Below are positions 11,172 to 22,116 of a stretch of DNA of 64,000 nucleotides, piece after piece. The notes beneath the pieces were generated by a model. The model made no database searches. It worked only from the letters and a program-made list of their open reading frames with translations, and was not told the origin of the DNA. The position numbers and the translations under genes were made by a program. Source of the stretch: an uncultured Clostridia bacterium (GTDB taxonomy: Bacteria; Bacillota; Clostridia; TANB77; CAG-508); NCBI GenBank assembly GCA_944386135.1, contig CALWZW010000004.1, positions 1 to 64,000 on the forward strand, in the 5' to 3' direction. The stretch's first letter is position 1, and every line of letters begins with the position of its first letter.

Positions 11172-11843
11172 CTATTTTACATTTAATATTTGACTTTTAG
11201 GAACATAGTTCCTTTTAAATTCCATTTCTTTAATAGCTTCTTCAGTTACAAAGTTTAAATTTTTTTCCATTTGCTTTTTTGTTTTTAGTTCCTTTGCAAC
11301 TTCTCTAGTATATAATGGGAGTTCGAACACTTTTACAGGTTCTTTTTTTGACCTTTCATATCTATCTATTATTTCTTTTTCTTTTTTATTAAAGCTTTCA
11401 TAAGGTGTTTTTAAATACTTATATCCCCAAATTAAATGCCTTGCATTACTATCAAATTCAGAAACATTTAATTCTTCATATCCGTATTCTACTCTATATG
11501 TTAGTTTTTCTATTGAAATTGTCATGTTACTCCATGGCTTTTCATGATTTGCCATACATTCTTTTCTTAATTCTTTTATGCTTTCATATAAATCATCTGC
11601 AAGTTTAAAATATTGTTTTTCATCTATATTAAATTTAGTTGGAACTTCATAAACATTTACTGGTCTTTTCTTCAATACTCCTTTTGGATAGTAGAAGAAA
11701 AACATTTCTCCTGTTTGCATATCATTAAAATGGTCTATAACGGATGCATAAAGATATAGTTTATCCCATTTTTCTGGTAACATTACAAATATTTTTTGCT
11801 GTAATTTTTCATGTGCTTCTTTTAAAGGTTTTGGACAAATCAT
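11172..11843 (-). CDS. YezG/DUF600-like protein
   Basis: A 223-residue protein whose N-terminal half resembles the DUF600/YezG family: LPEKWDKLYLYASV, then GEMFFFYYPKG, VPTKFNIDEKQYFKLADDLYE and ELRKE. The family includes immunity proteins of polymorphic toxin systems, but no toxin gene is nearby. The C-terminal 80 residues are Lys/Glu-rich and unassigned. The start MICPKPL is preferred over an upstream in-frame GTG because the GTGGGAG there is its ribosome-binding site. Its position between gpmI and eno is unusual, and co-transcription with glycolysis is likely. Confidence 0.65.
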   Translation of the reverse strand: MICPKPLKEAHEKLQQKIFVMLPEKWDKLYLYASVIDHFNDMQTGEMFFFYYPKGVLKKRPVNVYEVPTKFNIDEKQYFKLADDLYESIKELRKECMANHEKPWSNMTISIEKLTYRVEYGYEELNVSEFDSNARHLIWGYKYLKTPYESFNKKEKEIIDRYERSKKEPVKVFELPLYTREVAKELKTKKQMEKNLNFVTEEAIKEMEFKRNYVPKSQILNVK

Positions 11844-11867
11844 AAAAACTCCCACTTTTTATTGTAC

Positions 11868-13401
11868 TTATCTTACTATTAAACTTTCTCCTGTCATTTC
11901 TTCTGGTTTTTCTAGTCCCATTATATCTAACATTGTTGGTGCTAAATCTGCAAGTTTTCCTGATTTTAATGTAACATTATCCATTCCAAATAGTATTAAT
12001 GGAACTGGGTTCGTTGTATGTGCAGTATGTGGTTCACCAGTTTTGTAGTCTATCATTTGTTCTGCATTTCCATGGTCAGCTGTAATTAATATTACTGCTT
12101 TCTTCTCTTTTGCAATTTCTATAACCTTTCCTACACACTCATCTATTGCTTCTATCGCTTTTATTGCTGCTTCTAGACTTCCTGTATGACCAACCATATC
12201 AGGGTTTGCATAGTTAAGTATTATACTATCATATTTATCTTCTTTAATTGCATTTATTAATTTTTCTGTAACTTCATAAGCACTCATTTCTGGTTTTAAA
12301 TCATATGTTGCAACCTTTGGTGAAGGAACTAAAATTCTATCTTCTCCTTCAAATACCTTCTCTTCTCCTCCATTAAAGAAGAATGTAACATGTGCATATT
12401 TTTCTGTTTCCGCAATTCTTAATTGTTTTAATCCGTGCTTGCTTATATATTCACCAAATGTATTTTTTAGTCTTGTAGGTTTGAAAGCTACATGCACATT
12501 TGGCATTGTTTCATCATATTGTGTAAAGCATACAAAGAATAAGTTTAATTTTTTTGTTTCAAATCCATCAAAGTTATCATCAACTAAACTTCTTGTAATT
12601 TGTCTTGCTCTATCTGGTCTAAAGTTAAAGAATATTACAGAGTCATGTTCTCCTATTGTAGCAACTGGTTCGTTATTTGGTCCACACATTACTATTGGCT
12701 CTATAAATTCATCAAATACTTCTTGTTGATATGATTTTTCTATTGCTATTATAGGGTCTGTTGCTTTTTGTCCTATTCCATTTACCATTGCATCATAGGC
12801 AAGTTTTATTCTTTCCCATCTCTTATCTCTGTCCATTGCATAATATCTTCCACATATTGTTGCAATTTTTCCAATCTCTTTTTCTTGCATCTTTTCATTT
12901 AGTTTTGTTATATACATTTCTCCTGATGCTGGTGGAGTATCTCTTCCATCCATAAAGCAATGAACATACACATCTTCAAATCCTTTTCTTTTAGCAAGTT
13001 CTAACAATCCATATAGATGTCTTATATGACTGTGAACTCCTCCGTCTGATAAAAGTCCCATTATGTGTAATTTAGAGCCATATTTTTTGCAATTTTCTAT
13101 TGCATCTGCAAATTCTTTAATGCTGAAAAAGTCTCCTTCTTCTATTGATTTTGTTATTCTTGTTAATTCCTGATATACTATTCTTCCGTGCTCCAATATT
13201 TGTGTGACCTACTTCAGAGTTTCCCATTTGTCCTTCTGGAAGCCCTACTTTTAGTCCACTCGTATATATTTCAGTTGTTGGGCATGTTGCCATTAGTTTG
13301 TCTAGGTTTGGAGTATTCGCAAGTTTTACTGCATTTCCTTTTTCTTCTTTGTTTATTCCAAAACCATCTAATATCATTAGCATTGTTAATTTATCTTTCA
13401 T
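11868..13401 (-). CDS. gpmI: 2,3-bisphosphoglycerate-independent phosphoglycerate mutase, one CGG +1 site
   Basis: Interconverts 3- and 2-phosphoglycerate; two-Mn enzyme of the alkaline phosphatase superfamily. Motifs are [17 protein letters not shown], the catalytic serine in [53 protein letters not shown] and [10 protein letters not shown]. Frame 0 breaks at 13186-13188, where the strand reads GCA-C-GGA-AGA. Skipping C gives [16 protein letters not shown], invariant in the family. The corrected length of 510 residues is normal. It is the only glycolytic enzyme here with a +1 site, and the site sits about 13 codons after the catalytic serine. Confidence 0.95.
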
Positions 13402-13426
13402 TAACTTCTATTCCCTCTTTCTAATT

Positions 13427-14173
13427 TTAAAAATTTACTATCTTAGCAAATTCTTCTGCTTTTAAGCTGGCACCACCAACGAGTCCTCCATCTATATCTG
13501 ATTTATTAAATAATTCTTTAGCATTTGAACTCTTTACACTACCGCCGTATAGTATTATAACACATTCTGCTATATCTTTTCCATAGATTTTTGAAATTTC
13601 TTCTCTTATTTTTTTAATACTTTCATTTGCATCATCGGCTGTTGCTGTTTTTCCTGTTCCAATAGCCCATATTGGTTCATATGCAATTATTGTATTTTTC
13701 ACTTGTTCATTAGATAATCCATCTAGTGCAAGTCTTGTTTGTTTTGTTATAACGTCAAAGGCAATTCCTTTTTCCCTTTCTTCTAATGTTTCTCCTACGC
13801 ATACTATAGGTTTCAAATCGTTTTCAAAAGCTGCTTTTATCTTTTTATTTACAGTTTCATCTGTCTCTGCAAAATATTGTCTTCTTTCAGAGTGTCCTAT
13901 AATTACATATTCGACTCCTATTGATTTTAACATTTTTCCTGATACCTCGCCAGTATATGCACCTTTTTCTTCGAAATGCATATTTTGTGCGCCTATTTTT
14001 ATATTTGTATCTTGTGCATTTAATATTGTGTAGAATAGGTCTGTATATGGAGCACATATTATTACTTCATTTTTTGTGTCTTTTACAAGTGGTGTAAGGT
14101 CTTGTATGAATTTTATTGCTTCATTTGGAAGCATATTCATTTTCCAGTTTCCTGCAATTACTTTTTTTCTCAT
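13427..14173 (-). CDS. tpiA: triosephosphate isomerase
   Basis: A complete 248-residue TIM barrel interconverting DHAP and glyceraldehyde 3-phosphate. Motifs are AGNWKMN, IGHSERRQYF (catalytic His), IAYEPIWAIGTGKTAT (catalytic Glu) and the phosphate-binding LYGGSVKS and GLVGGASL. It lies between pgk and gpmI on the same strand, 25 bases upstream of gpmI. No in-frame CGG occurs. Confidence 0.97.
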   Translation of the reverse strand: MRKKVIAGNWKMNMLPNEAIKFIQDLTPLVKDTKNEVIICAPYTDLFYTILNAQDTNIKIGAQNMHFEEKGAYTGEVSGKMLKSIGVEYVIIGHSERRQYFAETDETVNKKIKAAFENDLKPIVCVGETLEEREKGIAFDVITKQTRLALDGLSNEQVKNTIIAYEPIWAIGTGKTATADDANESIKKIREEISKIYGKDIAECVIILYGGSVKSSNAKELFNKSDIDGGLVGGASLKAEEFAKIVNF

Positions 14174-14224
14174 AAACCTTTTTTCCTTTCATAGATAATA
14201 TTTATGTAGTCTTTTACGCCTACC

Positions 14225-14344
14225 TTTTTGAGTAATATTTATAATTTTATCGTTTCTTGCTGGCTTCGCCACTCGCCTATGGTCATTTCTACTCGGGGAG
14301 CCTCCTTGCGCGAAACTTCAAAAATTAGAAATATTACTCAAAAA
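14225..14344. repeat. imperfect palindromic element B between pgk and tpiA
   Basis: The arms TTTTTGAGTAATATTT (from 14225) and AAATATTACTCAAAAA (to 14344) extend inward imperfectly to about 14256 and 14312. They enclose a GC-richer 55-base loop unlike the surrounding AT-rich sequence. It lies inside the glycolytic operon and could act as an RNA processing or attenuation site. Confidence 0.7.
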
Positions 14345-14364
14345 CGGCTAGTTAATACTCATTT

Positions 14365-15549
14365 TTATTTATCTTGTAAGCAACTAATTCCTGGTAGATT
14401 TTTTCCTTCCAAAAATTCGAGGGATGCTCCTCCTCCTGTAGATATATGTGTCATTTTATCTGCCATTCCTGCTTTTTCTATTGCCGCTGCTGAGTCTCCT
14501 CCACCTATAACTGTTATTGCATCAGTATTACCTATTATTTTTGCAATTTCGTTTGTTCCTTTTGCAAATTTATCAAATTCAAACACTCCTAAAGGTCCAT
14601 TCCACATAATTGTTTTTGCATTTTTTAGAATTTCTTCGAATTGTTTTATTGTTTCAGGTCCGATGTCCATTCCTTCCCAGCCATCTTCTATTTCATCTAC
14701 TTTTACTACTTTGCTTTCTGCGTCACTTGAAAACTCTTTAGCAACTACTACATCTATTGGTAATAAAAGTTTAACATTTTTCTTTTTTGCTTTTTCAATA
14801 AGTTCTTTTGCTAAATCTAGTTTATCATCTTCGCATAGTGATGAACCTATATTTAATCCTTCGGCTTTAAAAAATGTATATGCCATTCCTCCACCAATTA
14901 GTAGTGTATCAACTTTTTCTAGTAAGTTATTTATTACGCTTATTTTGTCTGATACCTTTTTTCCTCCTATAATTGAGACAAATGGTCTTTTTGGATTATT
15001 TAATGCTTCTCCTAAGAATTTTATTTCTTTTTCTATTAAAAATCCTGATACTGCTGGTAAAAATTCTGCAACTCCTGCTGTTGAGCTATGTGCTCTATGT
15101 GCAGTACCAAATGCATCATTTACATATATCTCTGCAAGTGAAGCAAGTTCTTTTGAAAATTCTCTATCATTTTGTTCTTCTCTTTTATCAAATCTAACAT
15201 TTTCAAGTAAAACGACTTCTTTTTCTTTCATATCTTGAGTAAGTTTTTTTGCACTTTCTCCAACTATATCATCTGCAAGTTTTACTTCTATTCCAAGTTC
15301 TTTAGATAATTCTTTTTGAACTGGTGCAAGTGAGAATTCTTTTTTTACTTCTCCCTTTGGTCTTCCTAGGTGTGAGCAAAGTATTACCTTTGCATTATGG
15401 TCTATTAAGTATTTTATAGTTGGAATTGCTCCAAGTATTCTTCTATTATCTGTAATGTTTCCATTTTCATCTTGTGGAACATTAAAGTCACATCTTACTA
15501 ATACTTTTTTTCCTGAAACATCTATGTCTCTGATTGTTTTTTTGCTCAT
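14365..15549 (-). CDS. pgk: phosphoglycerate kinase
   Basis: A complete 394-residue kinase converting 1,3-bisphosphoglycerate to 3-phosphoglycerate with ATP formation. Motifs are [36 protein letters not shown], the hinge region [17 protein letters not shown] and the nucleotide loop [15 protein letters not shown]. It is the second gene of the gap operon. There is no in-frame CGG. Confidence 0.97.
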   Translation of the reverse strand: MSKKTIRDIDVSGKKVLVRCDFNVPQDENGNITDNRRILGAIPTIKYLIDHNAKVILCSHLGRPKGEVKKEFSLAPVQKELSKELGIEVKLADDIVGESAKKLTQDMKEKEVVLLENVRFDKREEQNDREFSKELASLAEIYVNDAFGTAHRAHSSTAGVAEFLPAVSGFLIEKEIKFLGEALNNPKRPFVSIIGGKKVSDKISVINNLLEKVDTLLIGGGMAYTFFKAEGLNIGSSLCEDDKLDLAKELIEKAKKKNVKLLLPIDVVVAKEFSSDAESKVVKVDEIEDGWEGMDIGPETIKQFEEILKNAKTIMWNGPLGVFEFDKFAKGTNEIAKIIGNTDAITVIGGGDSAAAIEKAGMADKMTHISTGGGASLEFLEGKNLPGISCLQDK

Positions 15550-15564
15550 ATTATTTATATCTCC

Positions 15565-15755
15565 TTTTCAAAAAATAAATTTCCTCTTGCGTTGTTGGAC
15601 TTCATTTGAAGTTAAATCAACATACAAATGAAATTTGAAAAAGAAACGAGTAGTACTAGGCAATTTAAAGTAAAAAAGCGGAGGTGTGCTTTTTGCACAT
15701 CGAGCATTTTTTATCTTTAAATTAACGACGTAATACGAAGTTTATTTTTCAAATT
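15565..15755. repeat. imperfect palindromic element C between gap and pgk
   Basis: Nested inverted repeats occupy most of the 266-base gap between pgk and gap. The outer arms contain AAAAATAAA, then CTTGCGTTGTT on the left and AACGACGTAATACGAAG on the right. The inner arms are AATTTAAAG / CTTTAAATT, and the tip is TGTGC-TTTTT-GCACA. The layout matches elements A, B and D. Confidence 0.7.
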
Positions 15756-15760
15756 ATTAA

Positions 15761-15800
15761 ATCAGAAATTAATTCCCACATGAAGGAGTCAATTTCTGAT
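15761..15800 (-). terminator. hairpin just after gap
   Basis: A 10-bp stem ATCAGAAATT / AATTTCTGAT lies 16 bases past the gap stop. It may partly terminate or stabilise the gap message before pgk. Confidence 0.55.
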
Positions 15801-15815
15801 TTTCTTTTTTAAATA

Positions 15816-16841
<1,026 letters not shown>

Positions 16842-16882
16842 TTACTTTATTGTATCCGCAAATTGTTTTTTCATTCGGTATT

Positions 16883-16911
16883 ATTGTATATCAAACTTCT
16901 CTACTTTGCAA
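16883..16911 (-). promoter_or_regulatory. promoter of the gap operon
   Basis: On the minus strand TTGCAA (16906-16911) and TACAAT (16883-16888) are spaced by 17 bases, 66 bases upstream of the gap start. Confidence 0.75.
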
Positions 16912-16966
16912 GTATTTTTTTGAAATCAAATCTGGTCGTCACTCATTCGCCAAAAAACTAACTAAA

Positions 16967-17005
16967 TAGAGCACACTAAAACTTTAGCAAGTTTAGCATG
17001 CTCTA
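16967..17005 (-). terminator. terminator of the 65-residue gene
   Basis: A stem TAGAGCA / TGCTCTA, extended by CTAAAACTT / AAGTTTAG, lies 33 bases past the stop at 17038. Confidence 0.7.
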
Positions 17006-17037
17006 TATTAATTATCTATTTATTTACACATATGAAA

Positions 17038-17235
17038 TTAAAATTTGATTTCTTGGAATAAGAATCCTTTTATTCCTTGCCATGTTACATCTTGATGTAA
17101 GAAATCATTAATTTCATCTTCAACTTTTTGTTGATATGGTGTTAATTCCACTGAAATATCTTGTAATAAAAATGTTTTGAATTTACTCCAAAATCCTACT
17201 TTTGTTGGTAATGATGTTGATTGATTTTCTCCCAT
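17038..17235 (-). CDS. small hypothetical protein
   Basis: A 65-residue protein I do not recognise. It is rich in Phe, Gln and Asp, without a clear membrane helix, and has a loose internal repeat (FKTFLLQDISVE against IKGFLFQEIKF). A strong AAAGGAGG lies upstream of the ATG and a terminator follows, so it is probably real and monocistronic. Confidence 0.6.
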   Translation of the reverse strand: MGENQSTSLPTKVGFWSKFKTFLLQDISVELTPYQQKVEDEINDFLHQDVTWQGIKGFLFQEIKF

Positions 17236-17373
17236 AGATCAATTCCTCCTTTGTGAGTTTGTTACATTTTTCTATTTAGTTATACTATACTTTTTTTATT
17301 TTTGCAAGTATTTTCCATATTTTAGTTTGTTAAATTTGTGTTACAATATTGTTGCAGTTATGTTACATCTTCT

Positions 17374-18671
17374 CTATGTTAGTTCTCCGTAATAGTGTTT
17401 CGTTTTGACTGTCTTTTATTCTTACTTCGACTATATTGTTTTCAATATTTTCTCTTTCTGTTTCTATCATTACGCACATATAATTTGCTGTGTGTCCTTT
17501 ATAGTATTTTTCATTTTTTTCTTCAACTAAAACTTTTACTATTTTTCCTATTTGTTCTATATTATATTCATTTTGTATTTTATTTGAAAGTTCTATTACT
17601 TTTTTGCTTCTTTCTTCTTTTATTTCTGGTAGTACTTGGTTTGGCATATCTGCCGCTTTTGTATTTTCTCTTTTAGAGTACTTAAATACATGTATTTTAT
17701 AGAATTTTATTTCTTTTAAAAATTCAAAAGTTTCATTAAATTCTTCTTCTGTTTCGCCAGGGAACCCAACTATTACATCCGCTGTAAGCATTACGTCTTT
17801 AAATTTTTTTCTTAATAAATTAACGGAAGTTTTAAATTCTTCTGTTGAGTATCTTCTATTCATTCTTTTTAAAACTTCAGTGCATCCACTTTGAAGTGAA
17901 AGATGAAAATGTGGACAAATTTTATTTAATTTGCTTAATCTTTCTGCAAATTCTTCATCAATAAGTTTTGGTTCTAATGAGCCTAGCCTTATTCTTTCTA
18001 TTCCATCTATTTGATTTATTTTTTCTAATAAATCTATTAGTCCAATATTTTCTTTAAAATCCTTTCCATAAGATGCAATATGTATTCCTGTAAGTACAAC
18101 TTCTTTAATTCCAAGTTTTGCAATTTCTGCTATTTCTTCTTGTATTTCTTCTAATTTTCTACTTCTAACTCTTCCTCTTGCATATGGAATTATGCAATAT
18201 GAGCAAAACCTATCACATCCATCTTGTATCTTTATTACTGCTCTAGTTTTTTCTGTAAAAGTTGTACTTCCAAATTCTACATATTCTTTTTGACTCATTA
18301 CGTCTGTTATTTCTTCTTGTCTTTCTTTTTTGTAATTTTCAAGATATTTTAATATATCTTTCTTTTCATTATTTCCAAGCAGTATATCTATTTCTTCTAT
18401 TTCTTCTAATTTTTCCCTTGCAACTTGCACATAACAGCCTATTACTATTAGTATACTGTCTTTGTTTTTTTGTTTTGCCCTTCTTAAAATTTGTCTTGAT
18501 TTTCTATCCGAAATATTGGTTACTGTACATGTATTCACTATATATACATCTGACTTTTCATCAAAATCTACTAGTTTATATCCATTTTCTATAAATTTTT
18601 GTATTATTGCATTTGACTCATATTGATTTGTTTTACATCCGTAATGTATATATTGCAACTGTTTTTTCCAA
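17374..18671 (-). CDS. mtaB: tRNA t6A37 methylthiotransferase MtaB, two CGG +1 sites
   Basis: A radical SAM methylthiotransferase of the MtaB (YqeV) group that converts t6A37 to ms2t6A37 in ANN-decoding tRNAs. It has an N-terminal UPF0004 cluster domain, radical SAM motif DRFCSYCIIPYARG and a C-terminal TRAM-like region. Both ends need a shift. At 18639-18641 the strand reads ACA-TTA-C-GGA-TGT. With a TTG start at 18671 behind GAGGGGG this gives MEKTVAIYTLGCKTNQYES, the family N-terminus. The apparent ATG start at 18658 is an artefact. At 17387-17389 the strand reads TTA-C-GGA-GAA, giving ETLLGELT and a stop at 17374 instead of an unrelated tail. The corrected length is 431 residues. Confidence 0.9.
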
Positions 18672-18695
18672 GTTTATCCCCCTCTCGCATTTATT

Positions 18696-18733
18696 AAAGA
18701 ATACGAAATGTATTAATACATTTCGTATTCTTT
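18696..18733 (-). terminator. mreB terminator
   Basis: A perfect 19-bp palindrome (AAAGAATACGAAATGTATT and its complement) lies 5 bases past the mreB stop. Confidence 0.85.
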
Positions 18734-18737
18734 TTGT

Positions 18738-19742
18738 TTATCTTCTTCTTTTATTGTCTAATATATCTAAATTTTCTAGTGCTTTACCAGTTCCAAGGGC
18801 TACACATGATACAGTGTCGTTTGCTATCATTACATTTATTCCGGTCTTTTCTTGCAAAAGTTTATCTAAACCGTCTACTAAGCTTCCTCCTCCTGTCATG
18901 TATATTCCCTTATCACTAATATCTGCTGTAAGTTCTGGTGGTGTTCTCTCTAATACTGAGTGTACAGCATCCACAACTTGCATTGCTGGTTCAATTAATG
19001 CTTCTAACATTTCACTAGAATGAATTGTTATTGTTTTTGGAAGTCCTGAAGTTAAATCACGTCCTCTTATATCCATTTCAACATCTTGTATTTTTGGAAA
19101 TACACATCCTATATTGATTTTTAAATCTTCTGCTGTTCTTTCTCCAATTATTATATTGTGTTTTTTCTTTATATATTTTACTACTGCTTCATCAAATTTA
19201 TCTCCAGCTACCTTTAAAGAAGTGCTTACAACAGAGCCTCCAAGTGATATTACAGCTACATCTGTTGTTCCTCCTCCTATATCTACTATCATGTTTCCAC
19301 ATGGTTTTGATATATCTATTCCTGCTCCTATGGCTGCTGCTATTGGTTCTTCTATAAGGTATACTTTTCTAGCTCCAGCTTGAGCTGCAGCATCTATTAC
19401 GGCTTTTTTCTCTACTTCTGTTACTTGAGAAGGTATACAAATCATAATTCTTGGAGAAAAAATAGTTCTTCCACATATTTTATTTATAAAGTATTTAAGC
19501 ATTTTTTCTGTTACTGTATAATCTGATATTACTCCGTCTTTTAAAGGCCTTGTTGCAACAATATTTCCTGGAGTTCTCCCAAGCATTCTTCTTGCTTCTT
19601 CGCCTACTGCAAGTACTTCACCTGTTAAATTATCAACTGCAACTACTGAAGGTTCTCTTAATACTATGCCCTTTCCTTTCACAAAGGCTAAAACTGTTGC
19701 AGTGCCTAAATCTATCCCTATATCATGTCCAAAAGAAAACAT
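18738..19742 (-). CDS. mreB: rod shape-determining protein MreB (or Mbl)
   Basis: A bacterial actin homologue of 334 residues that organises cell-wall elongation. It has the ATPase phosphate loops GIDLGTATVLAFVKGKGI and IVDIGGGTTDVAVISLGG, the region ICIPSQVTEVEKKAV and the adenosine motif ITGGGSLVDGL-like MTGGGSLVDGLDK. AAAGGAG precedes the ATG. There is no mreC or mreD nearby, so this may be the Mbl-type paralogue. No in-frame CGG occurs. Confidence 0.93.
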   Translation of the reverse strand: MFSFGHDIGIDLGTATVLAFVKGKGIVLREPSVVAVDNLTGEVLAVGEEARRMLGRTPGNIVATRPLKDGVISDYTVTEKMLKYFINKICGRTIFSPRIMICIPSQVTEVEKKAVIDAAAQAGARKVYLIEEPIAAAIGAGIDISKPCGNMIVDIGGGTTDVAVISLGGSVVSTSLKVAGDKFDEAVVKYIKKKHNIIIGERTAEDLKINIGCVFPKIQDVEMDIRGRDLTSGLPKTITIHSSEMLEALIEPAMQVVDAVHSVLERTPPELTADISDKGIYMTGGGSLVDGLDKLLQEKTGINVMIANDTVSCVALGTGKALENLDILDNKRRR

Positions 19743-19856
19743 TAAATAAACTCCTTTATGAAAAAATTGTAATAGCTTTGCATTTTGTTACAAAACTATT
19801 ACAATTATATTACAATTTCATGATTTTTTCAATAGCTTTTAGAGAACTTTAATATT

Positions 19857-20015
19857 TTATTTTACAACATTTACAACTTCATCTTTATGAGTCATATTAT
19901 ATATATTCATTCCCGCTTCTTCCCCATGTAATAATATGTATATCATTAAATTAACAAAAAGCCAGAATGCTATAATAATTATTAACCATATTCCAAATGT
20001 TTTTAATCTATCCAT
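19857..20015 (-). CDS. small membrane protein
   Basis: A 52-residue protein: MDRLKTFGIW, one long hydrophobic helix (LIIIIAFWLFVNLMIYILL), then a polar tail ending KDEVVNVVK. A GGGGGA-like site precedes the ATG. I do not recognise it. It fills the gap between mreB and the PLP enzyme. Confidence 0.6.
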   Translation of the reverse strand: MDRLKTFGIWLIIIIAFWLFVNLMIYILLHGEEAGMNIYNMTHKDEVVNVVK

Positions 20016-20091
20016 TATATTTCCCCCAATTTAATTGAAGTTATTTTTATATTTACAGTTAAATTATATCATAATCTCCATAATATGTAAA

Positions 20092-21331
20092 CTAATTTTC
20101 CATATTTTGTATTGCTTCAAGTACTGCAATCTTTCCATATTCATAAGTTATTCCACCTTGTAAAAATGCCATATATGGTTTTCTTATTGGTCCATCACAT
20201 GAAATTTCTATTGATGAGCCTTGCGTAAAGCTTCCACTTGCCATAATTATTTTATCTGTATATCCTGGCATATCCCATGGTTCTGGAATAGAGTTTGAGT
20301 CAATTGCAGAGCCTTTTTGTATTCCTTGACAAAATTTAATTAACTTTTCTGGTGTATCAAATTCTATTGTTTGAACTATATCTGTACGTTTTTCATTATA
20401 TCTTGGAGATACCTTATATCCTAATTTTTCTAATAGCTTGCTTGCAAATACTGCTGTTTTTATACTGCTTGCTACAACACTTGGTGCTAGATATATACCT
20501 TGAAGGAAAATTTTATTTGCTCCTAATGTTGGTCCTACTTCTTTTCCTTGTCCTGGTGATGTTAATCTTTCTGCTGCAAGATTTACATATTTTTCTTTTC
20601 CTGCAATATATGCTCCATTATTTGCAATTCCTCCACCTAAATTTTTTATAAGAGAGCCTACTATTATATCAGCTCCAACTTCTAGTGGAGTTTTTCTTTC
20701 TACAAATTCACAATAACAGTTGTCAACAAATATAATTACATCTTTATCAATTTTTCTTATTTCTGTTACTACTTTTGCTATTTTTTCTATATCTATACTA
20801 TCTCTTGTTGAATACCCTTTAGAACGTTGAATATGTATCAATTTTATTTTTTCTTTTTTTAATGTATTTTCTATCTTTTCTATATCAAAATCATTATCTT
20901 TTAAGCTTATTTCTTTATAATTTATTCCAAATGATTTAAGTGAACTTGCATTTTCTTTTATTCCTATTACTTCGTCTAATGTGTCATAAGGTTTTCCTGA
21001 TATTGCAAGCATTGTATCTCCTGGTCTTAATAATGCAAAGAGTGCAACTGTTAATGCATGTGTTCCAGAAATAAATTGATTTCTAACTAAGCTATCTTCT
21101 GCACCTAATACTTCTGCAAATATTTTTTCTATTACTTCTCTTCCGTATGTCATTATATCCATAACCAGTTGTAGAATTAAAGTGCATTTCTGATACATTA
21201 TTTTTATGAAAAGCATTTAAAACTTTCATACTATTATACATTGCGTCTTCATCTATCTTTTTTATGACGTCCTTTATTTCTTCTTCTACTTCACTTGCAA
21301 GGTTTAATAATTCTTGTTTCATTTTTTGCAT
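20092..21331 (-). CDS. methionine gamma-lyase / aluminium resistance family PLP enzyme (YnbB-like), one CGG +1 site
   Basis: A fold-type I PLP enzyme of the Alum_res (methionine gamma-lyase-related) family, 412 residues when corrected. The PLP lysine is in IIVGSLIKNLGGGIA. The conserved FVDNCYCEFVE, RSKGYSTRDS and C-terminal GPIRKPYMAFLQGGITYEY are present. The first 60 residues are in another frame. At 21143-21145 the strand reads ATA-C-GGA-AGA, and skipping C gives TGYGYNDIGREVIEKIFAEVLGAED, matching the family. The real substrate is unknown. In Clostridia this gene often lies near hfq or miaA; here it is apart from them. Confidence 0.88.
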
Positions 21332-21422
21332 TATCCCTTTCTCTTTGTATATTTATTAAGTATATCATTTTTGTTGATTTTTGTAAAGTTTAGTGATAAA
21401 ATCATAGAATACGGAGGTATAT

Positions 21423-21941
21423 ATGGAGAAATTATTTGAGAATAAAACAACATATAATCAAGATACTTATATTGATTTTTTAAAATTTCATAATAAAACA
21501 TATAATCTTTCTTATATACTATACACTGTATTTTGGGCCTTACTATTAATACTTTGTATTTATCTTTCTTTTGGTTCTAAAAATAGAATTCAAGGAGTTG
21601 TTTTAACAATAATTTTAATTTGCTTTGTTTTTTATAGACTATATCATCCAAGAATGATTGTAAATAAAGAAATAAAGAGTGAAAAAATATCTACTAATAA
21701 TACTAATACTTTTAGCTTTTTTGATAAAAGTTTTGAAGTAAAAAATAATAATGGTTCTTTTATATATAAATATTTTATGCTTTACAAAGTGTTTGAAACG
21801 TCTGACTTTTTCTATCTATATGTAACAAGAGAAAATGCATTTTTGATTTCTAAAAATACATTTTCTTTAGGAACTCCAGAAGATTTTTCTAAGTTTATTA
21901 AGAAAAAATGTAAATTTAAATATAAGAAAGGCGTGCGTTAG
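21423..21941 (+). CDS. YcxB-like membrane protein
   Basis: A 172-residue protein with two membrane helices (about residues 33-50 and 58-72). A C-terminal YcxB-like domain has YKVFETSDFFYLYVTRENAFLISK and GTPEDFSKFIKKK. Its function is unknown. ACGGAGG lies upstream. Its last codons coincide with the first copy of a 19-bp direct repeat, so the native C-terminus may have been altered by insertion of that element. Confidence 0.7.
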   Translation: MEKLFENKTTYNQDTYIDFLKFHNKTYNLSYILYTVFWALLLILCIYLSFGSKNRIQGVVLTIILICFVFYRLYHPRMIVNKEIKSEKISTNNTNTFSFFDKSFEVKNNNGSFIYKYFMLYKVFETSDFFYLYVTRENAFLISKNTFSLGTPEDFSKFIKKKCKFKYKKGVR

Positions 21942-22090
21942 CGAAATCAAAGATTTCGACGCACTCATGTGAAGACTGCTTCGCAGTACTTCACAAACAT
22001 AGGAAGCCTAACCTTGTTGTATACGGAAAAATCTACATGAGGTCAAGATAAAAGTCGATTTTTCCTATACAATAAGAAAGGCGTGCGTTA
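21922..22090. repeat. element E bounded by a 19-bp direct repeat
   Basis: ATAAGAAAGGCGTGCGTTA occurs at 21922-21940 and again at 22072-22090, exactly 150 bases apart. Between the copies are three hairpins: CGAAATC / GATTTCG at 21942-21958, GTGAAG-ACTGC / GCAGT-ACTTCAC at 21969-21994, and an outer one with TTGTATA and GGAAAAATC against GATTTTTCC and TATACAA, near 22017-22073. It may be a small non-autonomous insertion or a tandem-duplication remnant. Confidence 0.6.
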
Positions 22091-22116
22091 ACAAAATATA
22101 CAATAAAACATTCAAA

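Noticed and set aside
14225-15755. Transposase-bearing insertion sequences at the palindromes.
   Set aside because: None of the elements has room for, or traces of, a transposase, and no target-site duplications are clear.
18607-18658. ATG start of mtaB at 18658.
   Set aside because: It lacks a ribosome-binding site and the family N-terminus; the upstream TTG with the +1 site fits both.
21922-22090. CRISPR array.
   Set aside because: Only two repeat copies with one 131-base spacer and no cas genes.
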